64,000 nt of DNA, taken from NCBI RefSeq assembly GCF_003201875.1, contig NZ_QJKD01000006.1, positions 1 through 64,000 on the forward strand, written 5' to 3'. Source of the stretch: Hungatella effluvii (lineage in GTDB: Bacteria; Bacillota; Clostridia; Lachnospirales; Lachnospiraceae). The notes beneath the pieces were generated by a model. It worked only from the letters and a program-made list of their open reading frames with translations. It did no database searches and had not been told where the DNA came from. Of the stretch, positions 42,253 to 51,600 are shown piece by piece. Position numbers and translations under genes: made by a program. How positions within the stretch are numbered: position 1 is the stretch's first letter; each line of letters opens with the position of its first letter.

Positions 42253-42519
42253 ATGTTCGAAGAGATGAAGTTTAGTGCAGCTGAGAACTTAAAGCTTCCG
42301 AAGGATGTGGTCCTGGGCGAAGTGCTGGTATCTTTTCTGGGGCGCCACAGTGTTGTGATTGAAAATTACCGCGGTATCATTCTCTATACAGATACCCTGA
42401 TCAAGCTCCAGGCAAAGACGTGCCGCGTGGCGGTATCGGGAAGCCGCCTTGTGATTGAATATTATACGAATGAGGAGATGAAGATTAACGGACTCATTAA
42501 ATCCATGGAGTTTGAATAA
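42253..42519 (+). CDS. yqfC: Sporulation protein YqfC
   Basis: An 88-residue protein of the YabP/YqfC family, found in spore-formers next to yqfD. Members are small beta-rich proteins acting in the mother cell; their biochemical role is not established. The order yqfC-yqfD-phoH-ybeY is the usual one in Clostridia and Bacilli. The ATG at 42253 has only a weak upstream purine stretch (GGCAGAAACG). Expression from a sigma-E-like promoter is inferred. Confidence 0.88.
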   Translation: MFEEMKFSAAENLKLPKDVVLGEVLVSFLGRHSVVIENYRGIILYTDTLIKLQAKTCRVAVSGSRLVIEYYTNEEMKINGLIKSMEFE

Positions 42520-42545
42520 GGATAGAAAAACAAGGAGGTACCACC

Positions 42546-43793
42546 GTGATTGTAACATGGCTTAACCACCGGATGTCCGGTTATCTGTTCGTGGAGATGA
42601 CGGGATTTTCTCCGGAACGTTTCTTTAATATGTGCAGCGTTCATGAGATAGAAATCTGGGGAGTGTCCGATACAGGCCATTCCTATCGCTTTTATATGAC
42701 CGTGAAAGGGTTTAGGAAGATAAAACCCATTGTCCGGAAATCGAAGGTCAGACTTAAGGTACTGGGAAAGTTTGGACTTCCTTTTTTTTTATACAGAAAC
42801 AGGAAGCGAAAGCTTTACGCGGCCGGGATGGTGTCCTTTTTTGCCCTGCTTTACATACTCTCCATCTTTATCTGGGATATCGAGTTTGACGGAAATCACA
42901 TGTATACGTATGACACCCTTTTGAAATACTGTGAAACAGAGGATATCCGCTATGGCATGATAAAATCAAAGATCGACTGCGACGCCCTGGAAGAATCGCT
43001 GCGGAGCGCATTTCCGGAAATTACCTGGGTGTCGGCCAGGGTATCGGGAACACGTCTTCTGGTTAAGATAAAGGAGAACGAGGTCCTCTCAGAAATACCC
43101 GCAAAGGATGAGTCACCCTGCGACATCGTAGCGTCAAAGGACGGCGTGATCACCTCCATGATCGTGCGCCAGGGCGTTCCGGCGGTTTCCGTGGGGGATG
43201 AGGTAAAGAAGGGCGATGTGCTGGTGAGCGGCACGCTCCACGTCATCGGCGACGGCGAGGAAATCATGAACACGCACTATGTCCATTCCGACGCGGATAT
43301 TACGGCGCGGACGGAATACCATATCACGAGGCAGATGCCGCTGTTTAAGCGCGTGGACGTGGAAACCGGGAGAATACGCCGCGGGAAGTATGCAAAGGTA
43401 TTTCAGTATTCCCTGATGCTGATACGCCCGAAGCAGGAGGGAACCACCTGGAAGGTGACCATGGAAGAGGATCAGCTTCACCTGTTTCAGAATTTTTATC
43501 TGCCCATATATCTCGGCGATATCACGGCTAAAGAGTACATTTCCTACGAGCGCCCCTACACGGAGGAGGAGAAAAATCAGGCGGCTGAAACCATCAACGA
43601 GAATTTGAAAAAAAATTTATTGGAAAAAGGGGTACAAATTCTGGAAAATCATGTTAAAATACTAGATAATGAATCTTTATGCCAAATTGCCATCGATATT
43701 GTGGCAGAGGAACCTGTGGGGGAACGGACGAGCGTAGAGATACCAATTAATCAGGAACAAGAGGAGACGAAAGAGTCCAATGAGCGTAATTGA
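42546..43793 (+). CDS. yqfD: Sporulation protein YqfD
   Basis: A 415-residue sporulation protein with one membrane span (about residues 92-110) near the N-terminal third and a large domain beyond it, matching YqfD. The start is a GTG at 42546 after AAGGAGG. It overlaps phoH by 14 bases. In B. subtilis yqfD is mother-cell expressed and needed for efficient sporulation; the mechanism is not known. Confidence 0.92.
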   Translation: MIVTWLNHRMSGYLFVEMTGFSPERFFNMCSVHEIEIWGVSDTGHSYRFYMTVKGFRKIKPIVRKSKVRLKVLGKFGLPFFLYRNRKRKLYAAGMVSFFALLYILSIFIWDIEFDGNHMYTYDTLLKYCETEDIRYGMIKSKIDCDALEESLRSAFPEITWVSARVSGTRLLVKIKENEVLSEIPAKDESPCDIVASKDGVITSMIVRQGVPAVSVGDEVKKGDVLVSGTLHVIGDGEEIMNTHYVHSDADITARTEYHITRQMPLFKRVDVETGRIRRGKYAKVFQYSLMLIRPKQEGTTWKVTMEEDQLHLFQNFYLPIYLGDITAKEYISYERPYTEEEKNQAAETINENLKKNLLEKGVQILENHVKILDNESLCQIAIDIVAEEPVGERTSVEIPINQEQEETKESNERN

Positions 43794-44811
43794 GACAATC
43801 ATAGATATACCGGCTGAACACGAGAAGAATGTCTGCGGACAGTTTGACAGCTATTTGAAGAAAATAGAGAGGACTCTTCATGTTACCATGATCGAACGCG
43901 ACGGCGCGCTGAAGATTATCGGCCCGGAACAGATGGTGCAGAAGGCGAAGAGCGTATTTAATAATCTGATCGAGCTGTCGAAGCGTGGAAATGCGATCAC
44001 GGAGCAGAATGTGGATTATGCCCTGTCCCTGTCCTTCTCGGAGAGTGACGGACAGATTCTGGAGATTGACAAGGACATCATCTGCAGGACCATTACAGGT
44101 AAGCCGGTGAAGCCGAAGACCATGGGGCAGAAGCAGTATGTGGATCAGATCAGGAAAAAGATGATCGTATTCGGAATCGGCCCGGCCGGTACCGGCAAGA
44201 CGTACCTTGCCATGGCCATGGCGATCCAGGCCTTTAAAAACGGTGAGGTGAGCCGGATTATCCTGACACGTCCGGCCATTGAGGCGGGAGAGAAGCTGGG
44301 CTTTCTGCCCGGCGATTTACAGAGCAAGATTGATCCGTATTTACGGCCGCTCTACGATGCGCTGTATCAGATTATGGGCGCGGAGAGCTACTTACACAAT
44401 GCGGAGAAAGGGCTGATCGAGGTGGCGCCCCTCGCTTATATGCGGGGCCGTACACTCGACAACGCCTATATAATCCTGGATGAGGCGCAGAACACCACGC
44501 CGGCGCAGATGAAGATGTTCCTGACGAGAATCGGATTCGGTTCCAAGGTCATCGTCACCGGTGACCAGACGCAGAAGGATCTGCCGGCCGGAGCCGTATC
44601 CGGTCTGGATACCGCGGTCCGCGTGCTGAAACGCATCGATGACATCGGCTTCTGTTACTTAAACAGCAGCGACGTAGTGCGCCATCCGCTGGTCCAGAAA
44701 ATAGTACAGGCTTACGACGAATACGAGACAAAGAAAAAACCTGCAGAGAAAGAACGAAAGACAACAAAAGCCCCCGGAGGCAGAAAGGCACGTTATGACG
44801 ATTCATATTGA
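43780..44811 (+). CDS. phoH: PhoH-family ATPase
   Basis: A 343-residue PhoH/PhoL protein with an N-terminal KH-like segment (residues 1-100) and a P-loop ATPase core: Walker A G-P-A-G-T-G-K-T-Y near residue 133 and Walker B I-I-L-D-E-A-Q-N near 233. It is linked genetically with ybeY and RNA metabolism. It overlaps yqfD by 14 bases and ybeY by 17 bases, so the genes are coupled. The Lys/Arg-rich C-terminal tail is typical of the family. Confidence 0.95.
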   Translation: MSVIETIIDIPAEHEKNVCGQFDSYLKKIERTLHVTMIERDGALKIIGPEQMVQKAKSVFNNLIELSKRGNAITEQNVDYALSLSFSESDGQILEIDKDIICRTITGKPVKPKTMGQKQYVDQIRKKMIVFGIGPAGTGKTYLAMAMAIQAFKNGEVSRIILTRPAIEAGEKLGFLPGDLQSKIDPYLRPLYDALYQIMGAESYLHNAEKGLIEVAPLAYMRGRTLDNAYIILDEAQNTTPAQMKMFLTRIGFGSKVIVTGDQTQKDLPAGAVSGLDTAVRVLKRIDDIGFCYLNSSDVVRHPLVQKIVQAYDEYETKKKPAEKERKTTKAPGGRKARYDDSY

Positions 44812-45292
44812 GTATGAGACGGAAGAGGAGTTAAAGCTTCCGTATGAGGAGATCATCACCGCTGTGGTGAACGAGGCACTGGATTATGAGAACTGCCCTT
44901 ATGAGGCGGAGGTGAATGTGCTCCTTACGGATGACGAGGACATCCGGCAGATCAATAAAGAATACCGGGAGATCGATCGTGCGACCGATGTGTTGTCGTT
45001 TCCAATGGCCGATTACGACAGCCCGTCGGATTTTGACCGTCTGGAAGACATGGCAAGCGATTACTTCAATCCGGAGACAGGGGAGCTGCTGCTGGGAGAC
45101 ATCGTCATTTCCGTGGACAAGGTGAAAGAGCAGGCGGAAAAATACGGCCATTCCGAGACTCGGGAGCTGGCATTCTTAGTGGCGCACAGTATGCTGCATC
45201 TGTGCGGCTACGATCACATGGTGGATGAGGAACGTCTTGTCATGGAGAAAAAGCAGGAAGAGATTCTGAAACGAGGGGGATACGAGCGATGA
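44795..45292 (+). CDS. ybeY: Endoribonuclease YbeY
   Basis: A 165-residue zinc endoribonuclease needed for 16S rRNA 3'-end maturation and ribosome quality control. The metal motif H-S-M-L-H-L-C-G-Y-D-H is near residues 130-140, in the family form H-G/S-x-L-H-L-x-G-Y-D-H. It overlaps phoH at its start and the DUF3048 gene at its end (ATGA). Confidence 0.96.
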   Translation: MTIHIEYETEEELKLPYEEIITAVVNEALDYENCPYEAEVNVLLTDDEDIRQINKEYREIDRATDVLSFPMADYDSPSDFDRLEDMASDYFNPETGELLLGDIVISVDKVKEQAEKYGHSETRELAFLVAHSMLHLCGYDHMVDEERLVMEKKQEEILKRGGYER

Positions 45293-46443
45293 AGAAACGG
45301 GCATGGTTCTGTGCGGCCGGACTGATCCTTTTGATGGGAACGGTGACCGGATGCCAGGGAAAATATCAGGAGGTGGCTGTGACGGACGCCTCGGCAGAGA
45401 CGGACACCACGCCCGCCCCTACGAAAGAGATTAAGATTGAGACTACCACGGAGGCTCCTGCGGAGGAAGCTGTGGAAACCGGCGACTGGTATACCTTCGA
45501 GGAGCGCATCGAGCAGGACGGAAAGATCAGAAGCTATCTGACTGGTAAGATGGTGGATACGGCGATCGGAAACCGCCGGCCCATTGCGATTATGATGAGC
45601 AATGATAAGGAGTCGCTGCCGCAGTACGGCATCAACCGGGCGGATATCGTGTATGAGGCCCCTGTGGAGGGCGGCATGAACCGTTACATGGCCATTATCG
45701 AGAATTACGACGATCTGGACAGAATCGGTTCCGTGAGAAGCTGCCGGACGTATTATACATACTTTGCCCGCGAGTTTGACGCCATTTACGCTCACTACGG
45801 GCAGAGCACCTTTGCCAAGCCGTATCTGGCCAATGTGGACAACATCAACGGGCTGGATGGAATCGGCACCGTGGCGTATTATAGGACGAAGGACCGTAAA
45901 TCACCTCACAATGCGTATTCCAGCGGAGAACGGCTGAACAAGGCGATCGCCCAGCTGGGATACTCAGAGAGCTACAGCGCGGATTACAGGGGCCATTACC
46001 GCTTTGCGAAAACGGGCCATGAGGTGACGCTGGACGGAGCGCCCAGTGTGATGGAAGCAGCCAGGGTCTATCCGGGCTACGTGATGAATAAGCCGTGGTT
46101 TGAATATAACGAGAGCGACGGCTTATACTACCGGTATCAGTACGGGGCGGCCCATAAAGGCAATGAAGGCCCGATCGCCGTGAAGAATGTTCTTTTCCAG
46201 TACTGCCCGTCAGGGCACTACGCCACCACGGATTATCTGGATATCAATGTCCACGACGACTCCTACGGGCTCTATGCCACGGAGGGGAAGGCGATTCCGG
46301 TGAAGTGGACGAAGGACGGGGAGTTCGGCCTGACACATTATTACGACATGGAGAATAACGAGGTGATTCTGAATCAGGGAAAGACGTGGATATGCGTTAT
46401 TTCTGCACAGGATTCCTCAAATGTAGAGGTTTATGGAAAATAA
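45289..46443 (+). CDS. DUF3048 (YerB-like) lipoprotein
   Basis: A 384-residue lipoprotein. Lipobox V-T-G-C with Cys22, then a Thr/Glu-rich linker to about residue 65, then the DUF3048 domain with R-P-I-A-I-M-M-S-N-D and G-S-V-R-S-C-R-T-Y-Y near 148. YerB-type proteins are common in spore-forming Firmicutes; their role is not established. It overlaps ybeY by four bases and the flippase gene by 11 bases. Confidence 0.88.
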   Translation: MKKRAWFCAAGLILLMGTVTGCQGKYQEVAVTDASAETDTTPAPTKEIKIETTTEAPAEEAVETGDWYTFEERIEQDGKIRSYLTGKMVDTAIGNRRPIAIMMSNDKESLPQYGINRADIVYEAPVEGGMNRYMAIIENYDDLDRIGSVRSCRTYYTYFAREFDAIYAHYGQSTFAKPYLANVDNINGLDGIGTVAYYRTKDRKSPHNAYSSGERLNKAIAQLGYSESYSADYRGHYRFAKTGHEVTLDGAPSVMEAARVYPGYVMNKPWFEYNESDGLYYRYQYGAAHKGNEGPIAVKNVLFQYCPSGHYATTDYLDINVHDDSYGLYATEGKAIPVKWTKDGEFGLTHYYDMENNEVILNQGKTWICVISAQDSSNVEVYGK

Positions 46444-48118
46444 CAGGATAAGCAGAAGCAGAAAAAAGCCTGAGAAAAAGGGCGCGTCAAATTTTATCAT
46501 ACAGGGAACGATTCTTGCGGCGGCGGGAATCATTGTGCGTCTGATCGGGATGCTGTACCGGATTCCCCTTGCCAACATTCTGGGGGATGAGGGAAACGGA
46601 TACTACAGTTCGGCTTTTACCATCTATTCTATCTTGCTGATTGTCTCCTCCTACAGCCTCCCAACGGCTGTTTCGAAGATGATCGCGACGAAGAATGCCA
46701 GGAAAGAGTATAAGAATTCGGTCCGTATTTTAAAGGCAGCTCTGTTTTATGGCACGGTAGTCGGAGGGATCGGAGCCGCAGTTTTGTGGTTTGGTGCTGA
46801 TTTCTTCGCCACCCGTTTCTTAAACATGCCGTATACCAGATACGCGCTCAAGACGCTGGCTCCTACCATATGGGTCATAGCGTATCTCGGTGTGTTCCGC
46901 GGATATTTTCAGGGCTTGGGAACGATGATTCCCACGGCCCTTTCGCAGATTTTTGAGCAGATTATCAATGCCGTTATCAGTATTGTGGCGGCGGAACGGC
47001 TGTTCAACGCAGGATTAAAGGCAAACCTGGTTCATGAAACCACAGAGTTTTCCTTTGCCTTCGGAGCCGCCGGCGGCACCATCGGTACAGGAGCGGGCGC
47101 GGTGGCAGGGCTTCTGTTCCTGCTTTTTCTAATGGCGAGTTACCGGCCTGTCATGATGAGGCAGGCAAAGCGTGACCGGACCAGACGAAGAGACAGTTAC
47201 GGCGAGATCTCTTCCGTTCTGCTGATGACTGTTCTTCCCATTGTGATGAGCAGTGTGGCTTACAACATCAGCACGGTCATCGATAACAGCATCTATGGAA
47301 AAGGAATGGCGTTTCTCGGAATGGGAGCGTCGGAGGTAGTCTCAACCTGGGGCGTTTATGCCGGAAAATACCACCTGCTGTTTAATATTCCGGTGGCCAT
47401 AGCCAATTCGCTGGCTTCCTCCCTGATTCCGTCCCTGTCGCGGGCAGTGGCAGGCAAAAACCGCGGACAGATCGTGAGCAAGGTTTCCATGGTCATTCGC
47501 TTTTCCATGGTGATTGCGATCCCGGCCACGGTAGGGCTTACCGTGCTTGCAGGCCCCGTGTGCAATCTGCTGTTCAGCCGTTACGATAACACCAACTTAA
47601 TCCGCATGATGATGTACGGTTCGCTGGCTGTCGTATTCTTCTCCCTGTCTACGGTTACCAACGCCGTTCTGCAGGGAATCAACCATATGCAGACACCGCT
47701 TAAGAACGCAGTGATCTCGCTTGTGCTCCATATCCTTGTGCTCTGCGTCATGCTGTTCGGATTTAAGATGGGGATCTACAGTGTGGTATATTCCAACATT
47801 CTGTTTGCACTCTTCATGTGTATCCTGAATGGAATCTCTATCAGACGGTTCTTGAATTACAAGCAGGAGATGAAGAAGACGTTTATTCTTCCGACCATCG
47901 CCTCCGGCATCATGGGCGGGGCGGCTTACGGCGTCTACAAGCTGGTTCATATGACGGTCAAGAGCAATACGATCGGCGTGCTTCTGGCGATTGTGGTGGC
48001 GGTTATGGTCTACGGCGTCCTGCTTTTGAAGCTGCGCTGTGTGGACGAGACAGAGCTTGCCGGTATGCCCGGCGGTACGAAACTGGTAAGAATCGCACAG
48101 AAATGCCATTTGATGTGA
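46433..48118 (+). CDS. MOP-superfamily polysaccharide/lipid flippase (SpoVB/MurJ-like)
   Basis: A 561-residue membrane protein with about 14 hydrophobic spans, of the MVF/polysaccharide-exporter branch. The N-terminal F-I-I-Q-G-T-I-L-A-A-A-G-I-I-V-R-L-I-G and Y-R-I-P-L-A-N-I-L-G-D-E-G fit the SpoVB/YtgP group, which flips lipid II or related wall intermediates. Whether it is the vegetative MurJ-like enzyme or a sporulation SpoVB cannot be told from sequence. It overlaps the DUF3048 gene by 11 bases. Confidence 0.88.
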   Translation: MENNRISRSRKKPEKKGASNFIIQGTILAAAGIIVRLIGMLYRIPLANILGDEGNGYYSSAFTIYSILLIVSSYSLPTAVSKMIATKNARKEYKNSVRILKAALFYGTVVGGIGAAVLWFGADFFATRFLNMPYTRYALKTLAPTIWVIAYLGVFRGYFQGLGTMIPTALSQIFEQIINAVISIVAAERLFNAGLKANLVHETTEFSFAFGAAGGTIGTGAGAVAGLLFLLFLMASYRPVMMRQAKRDRTRRRDSYGEISSVLLMTVLPIVMSSVAYNISTVIDNSIYGKGMAFLGMGASEVVSTWGVYAGKYHLLFNIPVAIANSLASSLIPSLSRAVAGKNRGQIVSKVSMVIRFSMVIAIPATVGLTVLAGPVCNLLFSRYDNTNLIRMMMYGSLAVVFFSLSTVTNAVLQGINHMQTPLKNAVISLVLHILVLCVMLFGFKMGIYSVVYSNILFALFMCILNGISIRRFLNYKQEMKKTFILPTIASGIMGGAAYGVYKLVHMTVKSNTIGVLLAIVVAVMVYGVLLLKLRCVDETELAGMPGGTKLVRIAQKCHLM

Positions 48119-48169
48119 TTAAAATGAGAGAAGAAAGCAGATACTATACTTCGAAGGAGGTATTATCCT

Positions 48170-48556
48170 ATGAAGAAGTATATGTTCTGCTTTCTTTTAT
48201 TTGCAGCCACTTCGCTTCTCTGCCTCGGAATCGGTTTTGTCATTACCAAGGACAGCGTGCAGCCGGAGGAGGCCATACCCGGAGCGACTCTGGAGACGGA
48301 GACCGTGACGGAGGACCAGATCGTCATCAATCAGGAGAAGGTGTCGCCTGCGCCGGAGAAGGAAAAGGAGAAATTTTATCTCGTATCGGAAGATGGTTAT
48401 CTGCTTGTCCTGTATCAGGATAAGACGACGATCTGCCTGTATACCCATATGCCGGTCACCGATTTCCCGGAGGAGGAGCGGGGCCGTCTTATGGATGGCA
48501 TCTGGTTCTCCTCTATGATTGAGGTGTTTAACTATCTGGAGTCGTATACGAGCTAG
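48170..48556 (+). CDS. Small anchored protein with a BofC-like C-terminal domain
   Basis: A 128-residue protein with an N-terminal signal/anchor segment (about residues 4-25) and a C-terminal domain containing F-Y-L-V-S-E-D-G-Y-L-L-V-L-Y and G-R-L-M-D-G-I-W-F-S-S. This resembles the C-terminal domain of BofC, a regulator of the SpoIVB protease during sporulation, but the match is by eye and the protein is short. The ribosome site is AAGGAGG. The Glu/Pro-rich middle is a linker. Confidence 0.55.
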   Translation: MKKYMFCFLLFAATSLLCLGIGFVITKDSVQPEEAIPGATLETETVTEDQIVINQEKVSPAPEKEKEKFYLVSEDGYLLVLYQDKTTICLYTHMPVTDFPEEERGRLMDGIWFSSMIEVFNYLESYTS

Positions 48557-48609
48557 AGTGTGTCTGACCGAATGGACCAAAACACAGGACTCGTCAGGAA
48601 AAATAATGC

Positions 48610-48638
48610 TTGAATTGAATGGAGGAACCGGATACAAT
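48610..48638 (+). promoter_or_regulatory. Promoter ahead of the flavoprotein pair
   Basis: TTGAAT at 48610-48615, 17-base spacer, TACAAT at 48633-48638. Confidence 0.6.
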
Positions 48639-48687
48639 AGGGCTGGTGACAGTACGGTTGCCAAGTGCTCATAGCAAGGAGGAATCC

Positions 48688-49908
48688 ATGAAGAGAAGAG
48701 TGATGATCATAGGCGGAGGCGCCTCCGGTATGACGGCTGCGATTGCGGCTGCCAGGGAGGGAGCCGATGCCGTGATTCTGGAACATACAAAGAGACCCGG
48801 GAAGAAGATTCTGTCTACCGGGAATGGGAAATGCAATTTAACAAACCTGGATATGAGAAAGGAAGCCTTCCGCGGGGAGAATCCCGGATTCGCATGGAAG
48901 GTGGTCGGGGAGGTGCCGGTAAAAGAGACACTTTCCTTTTTTGAGGATCTGGGTCTGGTGCTGACAGACCGGAACGGATACGTTTACCCTGCCACGGGGC
49001 AGGCGTCTTCTGTGCTGGATGCGCTCCGCTTCGAGCTGGAACGCTTAAAGATTCCGGTTCTCTGTGAATGTGAGGTCTTAAGCGTGTCAAAGAAGCTGGA
49101 ACTCGCCACATCCCAGGGAGCCATGAAGGCGGATGCGGTCATACTCGCGGCAGGGTCCAAAGCGGCGCCCGGAACGGGATCGGATGGCAGCGGCTATAAG
49201 CTGGCGGAGAGTCTGGGACACAGCGTGATAGAACCGCTTCCAGCCCTGGTGCAGTTAAAATGCAGGGAGACGTGGTATAAACAGTTTGCAGGCGTAAGGA
49301 CAGAGGCTTCTGTAACACTGTATTCCAATGGAAAAGCGGTCGCTTCCGACCGGGGAGAACTGCAGTTTACGGATTATGGAATCTCCGGGATTCCTGTTTT
49401 TCAGATCAGTCGGTTTGCGGCGCGCGCCTTAAGGGATGGTAAGAAGGTGACTGCCCGGCTGGATCTTCTGCCGGTTATGGAAAAGCAGGAGCTCTTTCAA
49501 TTCTTAACGAAACGGGTAAAACGGCTGGGATACCGGCCGGGGGAAGAATTTTTAAACGGCGTCCTGAATAAGAAGCTGCATCAGGTGCTTCTTAAGGAAT
49601 CCGGGATACCGGCTGGCTGCCGGACCCGGGAGATCACGGAAAAGCAGTTGGGGGTTCTGACAGACCGGATCAAAGGGCTCGAAACCACCGTGGCAGCGGT
49701 GAATCCCTTTGAGCAGGCGCAGATCTGCTGCGGCGGTGTCGATACGAGAGAGGTAAATCCGTGTACTATGGAATCAAAATTAGTCAGTCAGCTGTTTCTG
49801 GCGGGAGAAATTCTGGATGTGGACGGCATCTGCGGAGGTTATAACCTGCAGTGGGCATGGTCATCGGGAATTCTGGCGGGCAGAAACGCAGGAAGAGGTC
49901 CTATATGA
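48688..49908 (+). CDS. HI0933-family flavoprotein
   Basis: A 406-residue NAD(P)/FAD-dependent oxidoreductase of the HI0933 (YhiN) family. The dinucleotide fold G-G-G-A-S-G-M-T-A-A is near residue 8 and the family signature G-N-G-K-C-N-L-T-N near 45. The C-terminal A-G-E-I-L-D-V-D-G-I-C-G-G-Y-N is also typical. The physiological substrate is unknown. The ATG at 48688 follows AAGGAGG; a longer in-frame opening from 48619 runs through the promoter. It overlaps the next flavoprotein gene by four bases. Confidence 0.9.
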   Translation: MKRRVMIIGGGASGMTAAIAAAREGADAVILEHTKRPGKKILSTGNGKCNLTNLDMRKEAFRGENPGFAWKVVGEVPVKETLSFFEDLGLVLTDRNGYVYPATGQASSVLDALRFELERLKIPVLCECEVLSVSKKLELATSQGAMKADAVILAAGSKAAPGTGSDGSGYKLAESLGHSVIEPLPALVQLKCRETWYKQFAGVRTEASVTLYSNGKAVASDRGELQFTDYGISGIPVFQISRFAARALRDGKKVTARLDLLPVMEKQELFQFLTKRVKRLGYRPGEEFLNGVLNKKLHQVLLKESGIPAGCRTREITEKQLGVLTDRIKGLETTVAAVNPFEQAQICCGGVDTREVNPCTMESKLVSQLFLAGEILDVDGICGGYNLQWAWSSGILAGRNAGRGPI

Positions 49909-51500
49909 TAAGAATCAGCCAGTTAAAGCTGTCTGTAAACCACAGCGAGGAAGATTTAAAGAAGAAGGCGGCAAAGACGCTGAAGCTTCAGCCGGCGGAC
50001 ATTCGCCGCGTAACGGTTGTGAAGCAGTCCGTGGATGCGAGAAAAAAGAGCAGTGAAGTGCTGTTTATCTATACGGTCGACGTCGAGGTGGCGAAGGAGG
50101 ACAAGGTATTACATAGAGTGAACAGTCCAAACATTGCGAAGGCCGAGAAGAAGGAATATCAATTTCCGGAACCAGGAACGGAGCGTTTAGAGCACCGCCC
50201 CGTCATCATAGGAAGCGGACCGGCCGGCCTTTTCTGTGCACTGATGCTGGCAAGAGCCGGCTTTGGCCCCATCGTATTTGAGCGGGGAGAGCGGGTGGAA
50301 GAGAGAAAACGGTCGGTGCTTCAGTTCTGGCAGGGCGGAGAGCTGAAGAGCAACTCCAACGTACAGTTTGGAGAAGGCGGTGCGGGAACATTTTCCGATG
50401 GGAAACTCAACACGCTGGTGAAAGACCCGCTGATGCGGAACCGAAAAGTGCTGGAGGTGTTCGTGGAGTTCGGAGCGGATCCATCCATTCTTTATAAGAA
50501 TAAGCCCCATATCGGAACCGATGTGCTCAGTGTCATCGTGAAAAATATGAGGGAAGAGATCATCCGTCTGGGAGGAACCTTTTACTTCCAGAGCTGCGTC
50601 ACCGATTTTCGGATTAAGGACGGAGCGCTGAAGGCTATCACGGTAAACGGGTCGGAAGAATTTGAGACGGATGTCACCGTTCTGGCCGTGGGACACAGCG
50701 CGCGTGATACCTTTGAGCGGCTGCTGGAGAGAAGCGTGCCCATAGAGAAGAAAGCGTTCGCCGTCGGACTGCGCATTCAGCATCCGCAGAGAGACATCAA
50801 TGCTGCACAGTACGGCGCTGCAGAGATCGAAGCGCTGGGGGCGGCCGATTATAAGGTGACCCATCAGTGTGCCAATGGAAGGGGCGTATACTCCTTCTGC
50901 ATGTGCCCGGGCGGCTACGTCGTCGATGCGTCCTCTGAACCGGGGCGTCTGGCTGTCAATGGCATGAGCTATCATGCGAGGGACGGCGTGAATGCGAACA
51001 GCGCACTGATCGTCACCGTCACGCCGCAGGATTTCCCGGAAGACAGCCCTCTTGCGGGCATCGCCTACCAGCGGCGTCTGGAGGAAGCGGCCTACCAGTG
51101 CGGCGGAGGGAAAATTCCGGTGCAGCTGTACCGTGATTTTAAGAAGAAAAGGGCGACAACGGCCTTTGGAGATGTGGCGCCGGCCTTTGAAGGGCGGTAC
51201 GCCATGGCAAATCTGCGGGATTTCTTTCCGGATACGCTGTCGGAATCGCTGATCGAGGGCGTAGAGGCGTTTAACGGGCGGATCGCAGGATTTTCCAGAG
51301 GCGACGCCATCCTGGCAGGCGTGGAGAGCAGAACCTCGTCCCCGGTGCGCATACCGAGAGATGAACGGTTTGAGAGCAGCATCAAAGGTATCTATCCCTG
51401 TGGGGAAGGCGCCGGCTACGCGGGCGGTATCACGTCCGCGGCCATGGATGGGATCAAGACGGCGGAGGCAGTCGCGGCACGCTTCTCAGTCCCAACGTAA
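49905..51500 (+). CDS. FAD-dependent dehydrogenase (COG2509-like)
   Basis: A 531-residue flavoprotein with an N-terminal alpha-beta RNA-binding-like segment (residues 1-85) and the FAD motif I-I-G-S-G-P-A-G-L-F-C near residue 102. Further fingerprints are G-E-G-G-A-G-T-F-S-D-G-K-L near 160 and the C-terminal C-G-E-G-A-G-Y-A-G-G-I-T. Such proteins are common in Clostridia and of unknown reaction. The start ATG overlaps the stop of the HI0933 gene (ATGA). The stop codon TAA lies inside the decayed half-copy of the palindromic repeat. Confidence 0.88.
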   Translation: MIRISQLKLSVNHSEEDLKKKAAKTLKLQPADIRRVTVVKQSVDARKKSSEVLFIYTVDVEVAKEDKVLHRVNSPNIAKAEKKEYQFPEPGTERLEHRPVIIGSGPAGLFCALMLARAGFGPIVFERGERVEERKRSVLQFWQGGELKSNSNVQFGEGGAGTFSDGKLNTLVKDPLMRNRKVLEVFVEFGADPSILYKNKPHIGTDVLSVIVKNMREEIIRLGGTFYFQSCVTDFRIKDGALKAITVNGSEEFETDVTVLAVGHSARDTFERLLERSVPIEKKAFAVGLRIQHPQRDINAAQYGAAEIEALGAADYKVTHQCANGRGVYSFCMCPGGYVVDASSEPGRLAVNGMSYHARDGVNANSALIVTVTPQDFPEDSPLAGIAYQRRLEEAAYQCGGGKIPVQLYRDFKKKRATTAFGDVAPAFEGRYAMANLRDFFPDTLSESLIEGVEAFNGRIAGFSRGDAILAGVESRTSSPVRIPRDERFESSIKGIYPCGEGAGYAGGITSAAMDGIKTAEAVAARFSVPT

Positions 51501-51522
51501 CAGTTTAACCCTCGCTTCCAAC
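51497..51522. repeat. Degenerate half-copy of the 42.1-kb palindrome arm
   Basis: The 26 bases from GTAACAGTTTAACCCTCGCT onward match the left arm at 42094-42119 in 21 of 26 positions, and all five differences are transitions. The complementary arm is absent. The copy begins just inside the stop codon of the upstream flavoprotein gene. Confidence 0.55.
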
Positions 51523-51532
51523 CGCTGCTCAT

Positions 51533-51561
51533 TTGACGAATGGAAAAAAATGTTGTAAGAT
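51533..51561 (+). promoter_or_regulatory. proB promoter
   Basis: TTGACG at 51533-51538, 17-base spacer, TAAGAT at 51556-51561. The -35 region TTGACGAATGG is shared with the rpsU promoter. Confidence 0.65.
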
Positions 51562-51600
51562 ATGAGACAAAAAGACTGAAAGAACATGATTGGAGACACC

